From Singulisphaera acidiphila DSM 18658 (lineage in GTDB: Bacteria > Planctomycetota > Planctomycetia > Isosphaerales > Isosphaeraceae), in NCBI RefSeq assembly GCF_000242455.2, contig NC_019892.1, positions 9,310,744 through 9,374,743 of the forward strand: a DNA stretch of 64,000 nt, in the 5' to 3' direction. A program made the position numbers and the translations under genes. Below are positions 17,426 through 26,700 of this stretch, in pieces. The first letter of the stretch is position 1; each line of letters starts with the position of its first letter. The notes beneath the pieces are model-generated. The model was given only the letters and a program-made list of their open reading frames with translations. It searched no databases and was not told where the DNA came from.

Positions 17426-17574
17426 ATCCCCAACAATCTCGAGCCATCCGGAATCCGCCCCGCGGTCCGAGCCACGTCGTCACCGACCCGCGCGGCCGTT
17501 TGACGAAGATAAGGTTCCGGAAGCAGGGGATCAAGGCTTCGAGACGCCCGGGCGCGGAGTGGGCCCAATCCGAA

Positions 17575-17609
17575 CGGCGACAAGTTTCGTTGGGAGAAAC
17601 TTGCCGCCG
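17575..17609. repeat. 14-bp-arm hairpin in the bestrophin upstream region
   Basis: CGGCGACAAGTTTC and GAAACTTGCCGCCG form a nearly perfect stem (one mismatch) around a seven-base loop. It lies between the baeRF gene's stop and the bestrophin gene. No T-run follows on either strand, so it is not a textbook terminator, but its position suits transcript ending or processing. Confidence 0.5.
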
Positions 17610-17649
17610 TCCGAAACGTCGAGGAATTCCAAAAGGCCTGCGCTACGGC

Positions 17650-18837
17650 TCAGGCCGCCCCGTGAGAGGCCGGAGTCCAGTTCGCCTCAGCGCGAAGAAA
17701 TGCGGACACACCGCCAACCGCCGTGAACGGATCGACCTTGGTGCCGTTCCCCTTGAAGATACGGACGGGCACGCGATGACGCATCGCCATCCGGAGGATC
17801 TCCTGGGCGGCGTTGATCGGCCGGCACATCCCCTGACAGTAAGGGCAGACCCCTGTGGCCGCGCCGAGCCGGTACTGGCAATCGCGGCAGATCGCTCCTG
17901 ACAGGTCGCGGCGGCGGCCCAGAAGGATCTGCGTCGCCCGGCCTTGCTGAAGCGCATCGAGGACGTCGGTCGTGCCGTTGGCCACGAGATGCTTCTGCTT
18001 CCAACGATCCTTAAGCTCGGCGAGGCCGCGAGCCTCCCGCGCCCCTCGGTCGTTCTCGATCAGCCGGCTCACGTCGTCCGCCAGGTCCTCGGGGCGAGTC
18101 GTCATCGCATGGGCCGCCTCGCCCGTCACGCTCGCTTCCAACTCACGAGGAAGGAGTCGGCGCAGCGGTTGAGTGATCGAGGAATGCCCCAACAGAATCA
18201 GCCCCGTGAAGGGCCCACCCCGGGCATGTTCGATGATTGCATCGGCGACGGCGTGGAGAAACTTGTCCTGCTCGGTCCCGTGCAAGTGCTCGTGGTCGGT
18301 CTTGGAGAACCGCTTCTTGTAGGTGAACCGCGGCTTGTCGCGCTGAATCTGCTCGTGCGCGTCCTCGCGGTGGAGGTCGCGAACCGGCTCGGGAAGGCCG
18401 TGATGGGCCTCGAAGAGGTGAGCCTGGTCCGAGTCGACCAGCGCGATCAAATAGTTCGGCTCGGCGTACCAACACTCGAGCAGCGGGAGTACGAAGGATT
18501 CCTCGTCAATGATGAGCCGGTTCTCGACCGGAAAGCCGAGCGGCACGACGTGCCGAAGGCCCTGGTCGACGCTGGAAAAGACCGCCAGGCCCTTGGCCGA
18601 GTGGTCGGCGGCGGCAATCGCCTTGCGAATGACCTCGATATTGGCCTCGAGGCTCTTGCGGGCCTCAGCCTTGCCAAGGGCAACTTCGGCCGCCCTCGCC
18701 TGGTTGCGGAGGTGAGTTTCGACGTGTCGCGAGAAGCCGTCCTGGACGGTCATATCGGCGTACGCGCTAACGACGTAGTGCCGTTGCTTCGGGGAATCGA
18801 GCAGTACCTCGATCTCCTGGCGCGTCAAGGTCATCAT
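17650..18837 (-). CDS. Bacterial archaeo-eukaryotic release factor-like protein (baeRF family, probably family 10)
   Basis: A 395-residue protein related to eRF1/Pelota-type factors that occur in bacteria outside the normal release-factor set. Recognisable parts are the N-terminal domain (MMTLTRQEIEVLLDSPKQRH, YVVSAYADMT), the middle domain with LLECWYAEPNYLIALVDSDQAHLFEA, and the C-terminal eRF1 domain-3-like part (TTDVLDALQQGRATQILLG). The last is followed by a zinc ribbon CRDCQYRLGAATGVCPYC. No GGQ motif is present, as is usual for baeRF proteins, so peptide release is not expected. Ribosome-associated rescue or regulation is the family hypothesis. GGGAGG lies nine bases before the ATG. 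It is upstream of the bestrophin/carbonic anhydrase pair with 224 bases between, so it is probably separately expressed. Confidence 0.78.
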   Translation of the reverse strand: MMTLTRQEIEVLLDSPKQRHYVVSAYADMTVQDGFSRHVETHLRNQARAAEVALGKAEARKSLEANIEVIRKAIAAADHSAKGLAVFSSVDQGLRHVVPLGFPVENRLIIDEESFVLPLLECWYAEPNYLIALVDSDQAHLFEAHHGLPEPVRDLHREDAHEQIQRDKPRFTYKKRFSKTDHEHLHGTEQDKFLHAVADAIIEHARGGPFTGLILLGHSSITQPLRRLLPRELEASVTGEAAHAMTTRPEDLADDVSRLIENDRGAREARGLAELKDRWKQKHLVANGTTDVLDALQQGRATQILLGRRRDLSGAICRDCQYRLGAATGVCPYCQGMCRPINAAQEILRMAMRHRVPVRIFKGNGTKVDPFTAVGGVSAFLRAEANWTPASHGAA

Positions 18838-19018
18838 GAAGAACTGCCTCCCGGGTATCCTGGACGCCGCGGTGAGCGGCGCTGATGCTGGGGGAGTGCT
18901 CTCGAAAATGAGAACTCCCCCACTCTTTGGAATCGTCCTTCGCCGGAGATTCCATCACCCTCGAAATGAACAAAGAACAACTAAGCAACTACGATGCCGT
19001 CGTGCCAAAGAGGGACCG

Positions 19019-19801
19019 ATGCTTCCTGAACCCACGGGACTCCCAGGCCCCATCGATCGAGACACGCCAAGAGTACGCCCGGTTCGACCCGCCGTGATGC
19101 GGCAGGATTGGACTTTTCTCCTTTTTCTCCATTGGGAAGTTCCGGCGGAACGGATTCGCCCTCTCCTCCCCCCCGGCCTGGAGCTCGATCTCTACCAGGG
19201 TAAAGCGTACGTTGGACTCGTTCCATTCACCATGAGTGGCGTCCGACCGATCGGCGTCCCGGCGATTCCCTTCCTCTCGCGCTTCCATGAGACGAACGTC
19301 CGAACGTACGTTCACGTCGAAGGGCGGGACCCGGGGGTCTGGTTCTTCAGCCTGGACGCAGCCAACCCTCTGGCCGTCGTCACCGCGCGGGCCTGGTTCC
19401 ATCTTCCCTACCATCACGCTCGAATGCGCCTGTCCCACGAATCTCCCGGCTCGGGGACAACGACCAGGGGGATTTCCTATTCTTCGGAACGGCTCTGGCC
19501 CGGCCCGAAGCCAGCCTCCTGCACGATCCAGTGCGTGCCGAAAGGCCCGATCGCCCCCGCCACGGCCGGCACCCTGGAGCACTTCCTGGCCGAGCGTTAC
19601 CTGCTCTACGCCAGCCACCGGGGCCGGCTCTATCGCGGCCAGGTCCACCACACGCCCTACCCGCTTCAATCGGCCGACGTCACCACTCTCGAGGAGTCGC
19701 TTCTCTCCGCGGCCGGTCTCCCTCGCCCCGATGTCCCCCCCCTCGCCCACTTCTCCCAGGGCGTCTGCGTCGAGGTCTTTCCGCTCACCATTCTCCCGTA
19801 A
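19019..19801 (+). CDS. YqjF-family (DUF2071) protein
   Basis: A 260-residue protein with the DUF2071/YqjF signature: QDWTFLLFLHWEVPAERIRPLLP near the start, LELDLYQGKAYVGLVPF, and the FFSLDAANPLAVVTARAWFHLPY segment. The family has an acetoacetate-decarboxylase-like beta fold and no established function. The chosen ATG has AGAGGG upstream; the frame is open a further 61 codons upstream without supporting features. The gene stands alone on the plus strand, divergent from the baeRF gene. Confidence 0.87.
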   Translation: MLPEPTGLPGPIDRDTPRVRPVRPAVMRQDWTFLLFLHWEVPAERIRPLLPPGLELDLYQGKAYVGLVPFTMSGVRPIGVPAIPFLSRFHETNVRTYVHVEGRDPGVWFFSLDAANPLAVVTARAWFHLPYHHARMRLSHESPGSGTTTRGISYSSERLWPGPKPASCTIQCVPKGPIAPATAGTLEHFLAERYLLYASHRGRLYRGQVHHTPYPLQSADVTTLEESLLSAAGLPRPDVPPLAHFSQGVCVEVFPLTILP

Positions 19802-20223
19802 AGGGCAGGCACGGTCCACCATCCTCATTTCGCACAAAGCCACACCATTCCTTCAAATCAAAATCACAAACAGAACACCATACGTTTCTGCAATCTCTCG
19901 CATTTCCATCCACCAAAAGGCCGCCCTAATCCCCCTATTCAGCCACAGCAAACGCATCAACAAACTCGAATTTCAGCGATCCATAAACCGTTTTTGCGAT
20001 CCCGGTTTCGCCGTTATTTTTGCCGTGGCCGAAGAATAGGGTTGCATTTCCAGAAGAACCATCCCATTCTGGCAATGCACCACGGGAAGCTACGGGAGAA
20101 GACGAGTGGTCAGGCCACTTGCGATCTGGGACCGTGGCGGGGGAGAGGCGGCTGCGCCGGCGCAGTCGCAACCCGTGTGCTTCCAAAGGAGTTTGTCCAT
20201 TGCCGTTTGCCACCCTCCTGAAG
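19802..20223. other. Non-coding stretch between DUF2071 and CAP-domain genes
   Basis: AT-richer than its neighbours. Read on the minus strand, the part near 19935-20060 would encode a peptide ending LKFEFVDAFAVAE, but no complete gene can be supported. Bases 19941-19965 resemble a segment at 50232-50256 (both contain GCAAACGCATCA followed by CAA after one base). The last 100 bases contain no evident promoter consensus. Confidence 0.4.
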
Positions 20224-20709
20224 ATGAACACCGTGTTTCCGCTCGGACTTCTTGCCCTCGCATTGGCGGCGACGCAGCCGGCCGGGGCCCAACAAGTCAC
20301 CATCCCTCCCGCAACCGCAGTCGCCCCAAGACCCGTAACCATCGCCAGGCCCGCAACCGCCGCCGTCGCCAGCCCTGTCCAGGCCGCGCCGGCCCCCCCA
20401 GCCGGTGATCCTTACGGCTTCACCGCCTGGCTGAACGCCACTCGGGCGAGCTATGGGCTCCCCCCGGTCGGCTACGACCCGAACCTGTCGAGCTGGGCCT
20501 CCGTGAATAACGGCCAGCAGCAGTCGCGAGGGATGGGCCACCACGTCATGGGCCCCGCCCGTCGGCAGAACGCCGCCATGGGCCAGTACGCCAGCATCGG
20601 TGCCATGTGGATGAATTCCCCAGGCCACCGCGCAGCCCTGCTCGACCCCACGATCCGATGGATTGGGATCGCCGGCCTGGGCGCCTACTGGACCTTCAAC
20701 GCTTATTGA
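20224..20709 (+). CDS. Secreted CAP-domain (SCP/PR-1-like) protein
   Basis: A 161-residue exported protein. The signal peptide is MNTVFPLGLLALALAATQPAGA. An Ala/Pro-rich linker (about residues 25-60) leads to a CAP domain: YGFTAWLNATRASYGLPPVGYDP, LSSWASVNNGQQQSRGMGHHV, and the late GAMWMNSPGHRAALLDP motif with IGIAGLGAYWTFNAY at the end. The conserved His residues of CAP domains (GHHV and SPGHR) are present. CAP proteins are extracellular and bind lipids or act in envelope processes; the specific role here is unknown. Confidence 0.85.
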   Translation: MNTVFPLGLLALALAATQPAGAQQVTIPPATAVAPRPVTIARPATAAVASPVQAAPAPPAGDPYGFTAWLNATRASYGLPPVGYDPNLSSWASVNNGQQQSRGMGHHVMGPARRQNAAMGQYASIGAMWMNSPGHRAALLDPTIRWIGIAGLGAYWTFNAY

Positions 20710-20920
20710 TTTGGTCGATTTTGCATTGAAACGATCCTGCTCAAGGACCGAGAGGCAACGAAGCCCGTGATGTGGCCACGGATTGGCCGGGCTCGGACGC
20801 CCTTGCGGCAGGGTCGTCCCCTTCAGGCCGGTCGGTCTGAAGGGCCGACGACTCGTGATCGACGATTGAGCCACATGACGTGTCGGTCGTCGATCGCGAT
20901 CTTCGTGGATCTCCAACGGC

Positions 20921-21493
20921 TCACAAGAACAGTTCGTCGCGGATCCGCTGGAGAATGACCTGCTCCAGCTTCGAGTCCCGATTCAAGCGGATCCAGCCGT
21001 TGGGAACGGGCACCGGACCGACGATCTCGCGGCTCCGGTTCACCGGGAAGTCGTTATTGAACACCGCGCGTCCCGCAGCCGCACGCTCTGGCCTGGCCAG
21101 GTCTTCCAGTTCCTTGTGAACCTCGACTTTGACGACATAGCCTCCGTTAGGCGCCTGGGTGATCGTCGCCCGGGCGAACCGGCGGATCGTCTGCATCGTT
21201 GATTCCAACCGCTCGTCGAACCCGACCGAATCCCCATTCCAGGGTTCCAGCAGCGTCGCCCCGTTCTTGGGCTGGGTCACGATCGTGTGCGAGAGCCGGT
21301 TCTCAGTGGCGATGTCGAAGTACTCGTCGAGCACGGCAACGGTGGTTTTCCAGACCGTCTCATAGTCGGCCGAGGGAACGAGCAGCGGGTTCTCCGCCAC
21401 CGGCCGAGGCGCAACGATCGAGCAACCGGCCTGCCCGATTGCGACGGCCGCCACGAGACTGGCCGCGAACATCCTGAGACGCATGATCATCAT
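20921..21493 (-). CDS. Lipoprotein of unknown function
   Basis: A 190-residue protein starting MMIMRLRMFAASLVAAVA with lipobox IGQAGC, so it is a lipid-anchored envelope protein. AGGGG lies six bases before the first ATG. The mature part (ADYETVWKTTVAVLDEYFDIATENR) reads as a small alpha/beta domain, and similar lipoproteins are common in planctomycetes by my recollection. The C-terminus includes REIVGPVPVPNGWIRLNRDSKLEQ. No enzymatic motif is visible. It shares strand with the metalloprotease operon upstream, but the 263-base gap argues against co-transcription. Confidence 0.75.
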   Translation of the reverse strand: MMIMRLRMFAASLVAAVAIGQAGCSIVAPRPVAENPLLVPSADYETVWKTTVAVLDEYFDIATENRLSHTIVTQPKNGATLLEPWNGDSVGFDERLESTMQTIRRFARATITQAPNGGYVVKVEVHKELEDLARPERAAAGRAVFNNDFPVNRSREIVGPVPVPNGWIRLNRDSKLEQVILQRIRDELFL

Positions 21494-21756
21494 TTCGTCC
21501 CCTGGGACGCATCCTACGGCCAAGACGGGATCGATCGGATCGAGAGGCCGAACCAGCCAAATCTTGCGACGTGTGGGGGCATCAATGCCCCGGGATTTTG
21601 GCCGGCCGGGCATCTTGTCTCATTTTGAGACGTCTGGCAAGGCCGATTCCCCTCGGAGACTTCGGCGCGGCCAAAGTGGGAACCTGGGACACCTGGCGAC
21701 ATCCTGCGACAAGGCCCGAGCCACGGCAACAACGACGGATCTGGACCGGCTCACGC

Positions 21757-22986
21757 CTAACGGGCAGAACACTCGATGCGGAAACCGATGGCCTCGTCGT
21801 CCAGCGCGGTTCCTCTTGCGACAACCAGGAGGGCGCGAGTCTCGTCCGCTTTCAAGTCGACAACTCTCCGGAGTTCGGATCGGTCGGGTTGCATCTCCAG
21901 GTTGAGCTTTCTCCTCGCGAAACCATCCTCGCAGTAGGGGATGAGAACGGCTTTGACCCCATCGATCGCCGTGGCGGACTCCCACTTCACGGCAACCTCG
22001 ATCGATCGGCCCTGGGCGCGATCCCACTCGACCCGGTAATAGCGGCAGGCGAGCGGCTCAAGCCAATCGACCTCGCTCGACTGAACAGGTGCGTTGACGT
22101 GGCTCAGGCGAAAGGACTCGGTGATCGAACGGTTGCCATGGCGGGTGAAGACGTCGAAATCGAAGTCGCACATACTGGCCGAGTCGACACAGTACTCGGT
22201 GAATGCGGCATCGAACGAGTGGTTTCGACGTCTCAACGCCTGGTCGATGACGGCGATCGGGTCTGCGTCGAGGGGGGTCGCCTGCTTCCAGGCATCGCGG
22301 AGAATTTCGTGACCGTGCTTGAGCACCAAGCAGCGGACGAACCAAGCGGCGAAGTAGCCACCGCCGGGGCCGTCGTCCACGAGGCTGAGATCGGGCCGAT
22401 ACACGAAGTTGGTCGCGAAACGCATCGGCTCCTTATGGCCGCGAAACATCTGGGCCTCCATGAACACCGCAGTCCCCTCGTCGAGCCAATACCACCGATC
22501 TTTCCTTGTCACCCCTCCCCAGAACCGTGGCTCTGGGCGGCGGTTTCGGTGAGTGAAAACATGCGTGGCTTCGTGGACAGCCTCCACGTCGGCCCGTTCC
22601 CACATGACATCGTACCGCGGTTCGGGAATGTCGCTCCGCAAGCCGATCAACGAGTAACCCCAGAGATTGGTCTGGGTGAACGGGGCGTGGGCTCGAACCC
22701 ACTGTGAGGTGTCGAAGACATAGACAGGCACGCGATCGCCGTGCTGGGGCCAGCGAAGCGGCGCATCCCAGCCCCATTCCAGGAACTTCCGCGCGGTCTG
22801 CTCCAGTGCATGCGCATAGCGAAGAACGAGGTCCCGGCTGAAGACGCCCATGCGCTCGTCCGACCTGCCATTGAACACGTCCCTCATGGTGTAATAAACA
22901 CGGAAGAGGCCGTTCGGGTAGTCGACGAAATCGACCAGTGGCGCGACGAGCGTGCTCAGCGACGGCGGCTTGATGAGTGGCATCAC
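21757..22986 (-). CDS. Cytosolic HExxH metalloprotease (gluzincin-like), last gene of a signalling operon
   Basis: A 409-residue protein with a zinc-protease motif H138-E-A-T-H142 inside ADVEAVHEATHVFTHRN and a likely third ligand E170 in RWYWLDEGTAVFMEAQM, the gluzincin arrangement. A C-terminal beta-rich domain (YYRVEWDRAQGRSIEVAVKW, AVLIPYCED) follows. There is no signal peptide or transmembrane helix, so it would act in the cytoplasm. The first codon is GTG with GAGGG at good spacing; an ATG follows immediately. It lies 30 bases downstream of the response-regulator gene and ends the five-gene operon led by a sigma factor. The substrate is unknown; a role as the output (effector) of the signalling proteins is inference. 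Confidence 0.8.
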   Translation of the reverse strand: MMPLIKPPSLSTLVAPLVDFVDYPNGLFRVYYTMRDVFNGRSDERMGVFSRDLVLRYAHALEQTARKFLEWGWDAPLRWPQHGDRVPVYVFDTSQWVRAHAPFTQTNLWGYSLIGLRSDIPEPRYDVMWERADVEAVHEATHVFTHRNRRPEPRFWGGVTRKDRWYWLDEGTAVFMEAQMFRGHKEPMRFATNFVYRPDLSLVDDGPGGGYFAAWFVRCLVLKHGHEILRDAWKQATPLDADPIAVIDQALRRRNHSFDAAFTEYCVDSASMCDFDFDVFTRHGNRSITESFRLSHVNAPVQSSEVDWLEPLACRYYRVEWDRAQGRSIEVAVKWESATAIDGVKAVLIPYCEDGFARRKLNLEMQPDRSELRRVVDLKADETRALLVVARGTALDDEAIGFRIECSAR

Positions 22987-23016
22987 TTGCGGTCCCTCTC
23001 GAAGTGCGGTCGTGCT

Positions 23017-23712
23017 TCAGCTCCTGAGCCCGAACTTGCCCGGCTCGAACTCGACGACCTGAAACACCGTTTCGATCTTCTTCTTGAGTTCCATCTTGAG
23101 GTCGGCCCAGTGCAATTCGATGTCACGTATCAGCACATTGAGATCCTGCGTCAGGTCTTCGGCGACCAAGAGGTCGCTGCGCAGCCTCGTCTCGGCCAGT
23201 GACGGCGGTCGCGGGGAGGAGCGGCGCTCGCTGCCACGGCGCGTACCGAAGATCCGGTCGAATTGCCGTTCGATTCGGCTGCTGTGCACGTTCAGCCGGA
23301 TCTGCTTGATGAGATTGTCCTCCCAGCCGACCTCGGTTTTGTCGATCACAACGGTCCTGGGCTGTTCGGTGTTCTGAAGGTTCTCCTCGACCAGAAACTC
23401 ACTGACATCGGGGTGGCGCAGAAAGACGGTGATGTTAAACACGACGGCCTGCCCCCCCAGAGCCTCGATGAGTTTCCGGCGCTCCGGCTTGTGGAGGTTT
23501 TCCGGCCCGTCCCGCTTGTGGACCGGCAGCATGATGTCCAGGACCGCGAAGTCGTAGGGTTGCTCTTCCGCCAAAGCGGCCATCGCCTGCTCGGTCGCAT
23601 CTCGGAGCGTTTCGGCGCTGTCGACCTCAATGCCAGGGATCTCCATTTCGAGGCGAGGCGTGAGACGCTTGTGAATGTTGGGATCGTTGTCCACGAGAAG
23701 AACGCGCGTCAT
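23017..23712 (-). CDS. Response regulator with non-DNA-binding C-terminal part
   Basis: A 231-residue protein. The receiver domain (residues 1 to about 130) has the acidic pair in VLLVDNDPNIH, the phosphoacceptor Asp in FAVLDIMLPV and the conserved Lys in VVIDKTEVGW. A segment after DIMLP (HKRDGPENLHKPERRKL) is longer and more basic than in typical receivers. The C-terminal 100 residues are helical and charged (RIFGTRRGSERRSS, KMELKKKIETVFQVVE) with no HTH or other known output. I start at MTRVLLVDND, not at the ATG 81 bases upstream. It lies 84 bases after the kinase gene and is the likely phosphorylation target of that protein. An output by protein-protein contact, perhaps with the adjacent protease, is inference. 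Confidence 0.88.
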   Translation of the reverse strand: MTRVLLVDNDPNIHKRLTPRLEMEIPGIEVDSAETLRDATEQAMAALAEEQPYDFAVLDIMLPVHKRDGPENLHKPERRKLIEALGGQAVVFNITVFLRHPDVSEFLVEENLQNTEQPRTVVIDKTEVGWEDNLIKQIRLNVHSSRIERQFDRIFGTRRGSERRSSPRPPSLAETRLRSDLLVAEDLTQDLNVLIRDIELHWADLKMELKKKIETVFQVVEFEPGKFGLRS

Positions 23713-23796
23713 CGATAGAAACTCCGAAATCGAAAAAAAAAAGGATGACCGCGGTTCGATCAAATGACGACGAGCGTCGCCATCCATCGCCACGGT

Positions 23797-26700
23797 TTAG
23801 CGGACGACATGAAACCGTGGTAGGTTCAGGCGGAACGTCGCCCCGCTCCTCGGCTCGCTCTCGAGCGCGACGATCTCGCCGCCGTGGGCCTGCGCCTTCA
23901 GCCGCACGTTACAGAGGCCCATCCCCAGCCCCTGGGTTTTATCCGCCCGGTGCGTGAACAGGGGCTCGAAAAGCATCTCGCGATCTTCGGGCTGAATTCC
24001 ACAACCGTTATCAGCCACTTCCAGGTGGATCCGAGACGTCGGCCAGTTCGGGTGTTCGCTCAGGCGGACTCGCAGTTTCAAAGGCCGCTCGTCAGCGCGG
24101 TTGTGTTGGGCATTATCCACAAGTTCCTCAAGGATAATCCCCATCTCCATCGCGTCGAGTTCGGCGGTCATGGCTTCGGGAGATTCAACCTCCATCGAGG
24201 AAGCGGCGATGACGGACCAGTGGTGTTCTTGAGAGACGCTCAGGCCTGTCAACGATTTTCGCTCCAAGACCCATTCGAGCCCGCCGCCTTGCTCCAGCTC
24301 GCGAGCCTTTTTGCGGAGAACCTTGAGCACAAGGCCGACCAGATCCACGGATTCGATCTTGAGCTTCGTCCTCTTCCTGAGCGACGAGGCCAAGCGGTCG
24401 AGATAGAGCTTGTGAACCTCATAGTAGTTCCGGACGGCAGACTGCCAGCGGTCGATCTCGCGGGATTCGCCCGGGACTTGCCCGGCTGGTGAACGTTCAG
24501 AGCCCTCGATCGCAGGCTTACCCTGATGCGATTGGGATGCTCTGGCGTATTCGGAGAGCAAGGGCTCTAAGTAATCACCCAGGGGCTTGAGGATATTATG
24601 AATCATCATAAGCTGGCTATTCATCGTGTTCTCATACTGAGCAATAAACAACGCGTTAAAACGGTCGTCCTGCAATTGAATGCCTTCGAGCAGGCTGGAG
24701 ATCAGCATCGTGAACACCTTGAGGAACTCGAAGTCCTCGGGGAGATATTGAGGATCGCAGTCAACAACGATCATTCCCCAGGGCCGGTCGCCGGCCATCA
24801 GCGGAAAGTCAATCCAGGACCGCTCCTTCACCTCAGCGAGAAACTCGCGGATGGCGGGGCGGACCAGGTTCTTCACCCGCAAGCCGTACTCCGTAAAGTA
24901 CTCCTCGCCGTCGACACGGTCGGGGTCCATCGACAAGGCGACAGGCTCCTTCGCGTCGATGGAGTGCCAGCGCTGGTCGTCCTCGAGCTCGATTTTGCGA
25001 AATCGAGAGAACCTCTCCAGCGACTCCGAGAGCCCCGGGTAGATCATCCTCAGATCCATCACCTGTCGGTTGGCGTGGTCGAGTTGATAGAGGAGGGCCC
25101 GGGAGTGGCCCAGCACATTCGTCAGCAGAATCCCGACGTTCTCGACGATCTGCTTGGTGGCCTGGCCCGGTTCTCGAGGGTTCGTCTCGTCTTCGATATT
25201 GCAATGCAAGCGCTTGAGCGAATCAAAGATCCGGTACAAAATCGACAGCCGTTGGACTTCGCAGACAGTTCCCAGCTCCCATTTCCAGATCGAGTGGCCG
25301 TTCTCCCCAGGCTGCGCCACGTGCGCCGGGATCTCCGGGCAATACCGAATGACGTCGGTCAGCAGGGAGACCCACTCCTTGACTCGCGACTGGTCACCGG
25401 GCCTCTCCCCGGTAATGTCGAGGTGTCGGACCTGTCTGCGCCCGCGCTCCTTCGTCTGAAAAACCGAGGTGCGGAGCCCTTCGATGAACCTGCCGGACTG
25501 GCCATCCAGCGGATTCGGCCCATCGATGTGATGGTGGCGCCAGCCGGGGGTGATCGGATCATCCATCATCTTCGCGCTGAGTCGGTTGGTGAAGACAGGC
25601 CGATCCTTGCCGTCGAGGATGAGGATCGGCTGTTGCTGCTGGTCGAGCGCTGACTGGAGGAGCTGGACCCGCTTGCTCTGCATGAGGACTACCGCGAGCT
25701 TCTTGCCAAACTCCTCGAGTTCTTCGACTTCCTCCAAGCTCGGCGCCAGCTCATCGGCCCGCTCGCACCAGAGGGTCCCCAAAGGCGTCGGCTGGTCCGG
25801 ATCACCGGAGAGGAAAATGAGGAGCGGGACGACCGCGCCTGCTTTTGCCCCCGTTTCCCGAATCGTCGGCCGGTGGACGTTCGGCGCGTGGGCGAGATCG
25901 GGCTCACGAATCGACTTTCGATCCCGAATGGCACGCGCGTGCATGCTCGCATCAGCATCATTAAGCGGATATTTCGTCAGCCTTCTCATGGTTTGATGGG
26001 GGTCGTCCGACGCTTCATAGGCCCCCACAATGGCCTTCTCGGCAGGATCCACCAACGAAATCAGCACCCGCTTGTATTCAAACGGTCTGTCTCGCAGCTG
26101 CTTGGCCACAATCCCGAGGGTCTGGTCGAGGCGCTGCACTTCGGAGCCGAGCAATTTCAGCACTTCCATGACAATCTGGCTGAGCTGATGTCTGACTTTA
26201 GATCGTCGCAGAATGCGAGCGATGTTCTTTGCGTCATGGTGAGCCTGAAGAAAATCCTTGAGCAAGACCTCGAGTATCTCTTGGCGTGCTTTCGACATGA
26301 GGGGCTGATTTCCCCCTCCGGCGGCCCGGATCACGACCGCCGACAGCAGATCACTGTGCGGCGCATCGATCTGTGCCGCGGCGCCCAGGTACGTGTCGAG
26401 CGTCTGGTAATTCGCCGGGCCTTCTTCCGAAGGCTCGGGCAAACCGTTGAGGATCGACTCGTAAAACGAAGGGTCGGTTGTAGGTTCCCCCTCGGCAACG
26501 TCGAGATCGCTGACCGACGAGACTCGCCGGTCGACCGGCCCATGCCGAGGCACGAGTCGTCGCCAAGGGCCACGCCGACGATCGCGTACCCAGAACGAGA
26601 CTTCTCCATAACCCAACAGCAGATGACAGCCTTCCTTGAAGCGCGACCGGATCGCCTCGGTGCCTTGGGCGCTGAGCTGATCGAGCGAGATCAACTGGTG

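Noticed and set aside
17575..17609. Hairpin as a rho-independent terminator
   Set aside because: No T-run follows on either strand.
19935..20342. 135-residue minus-strand frame ending LKFEFVDAFAVAE
   Set aside because: Its upstream half is antisense to the well-supported CAP-domain gene and no start or family fits; only the last part looks protein-like.
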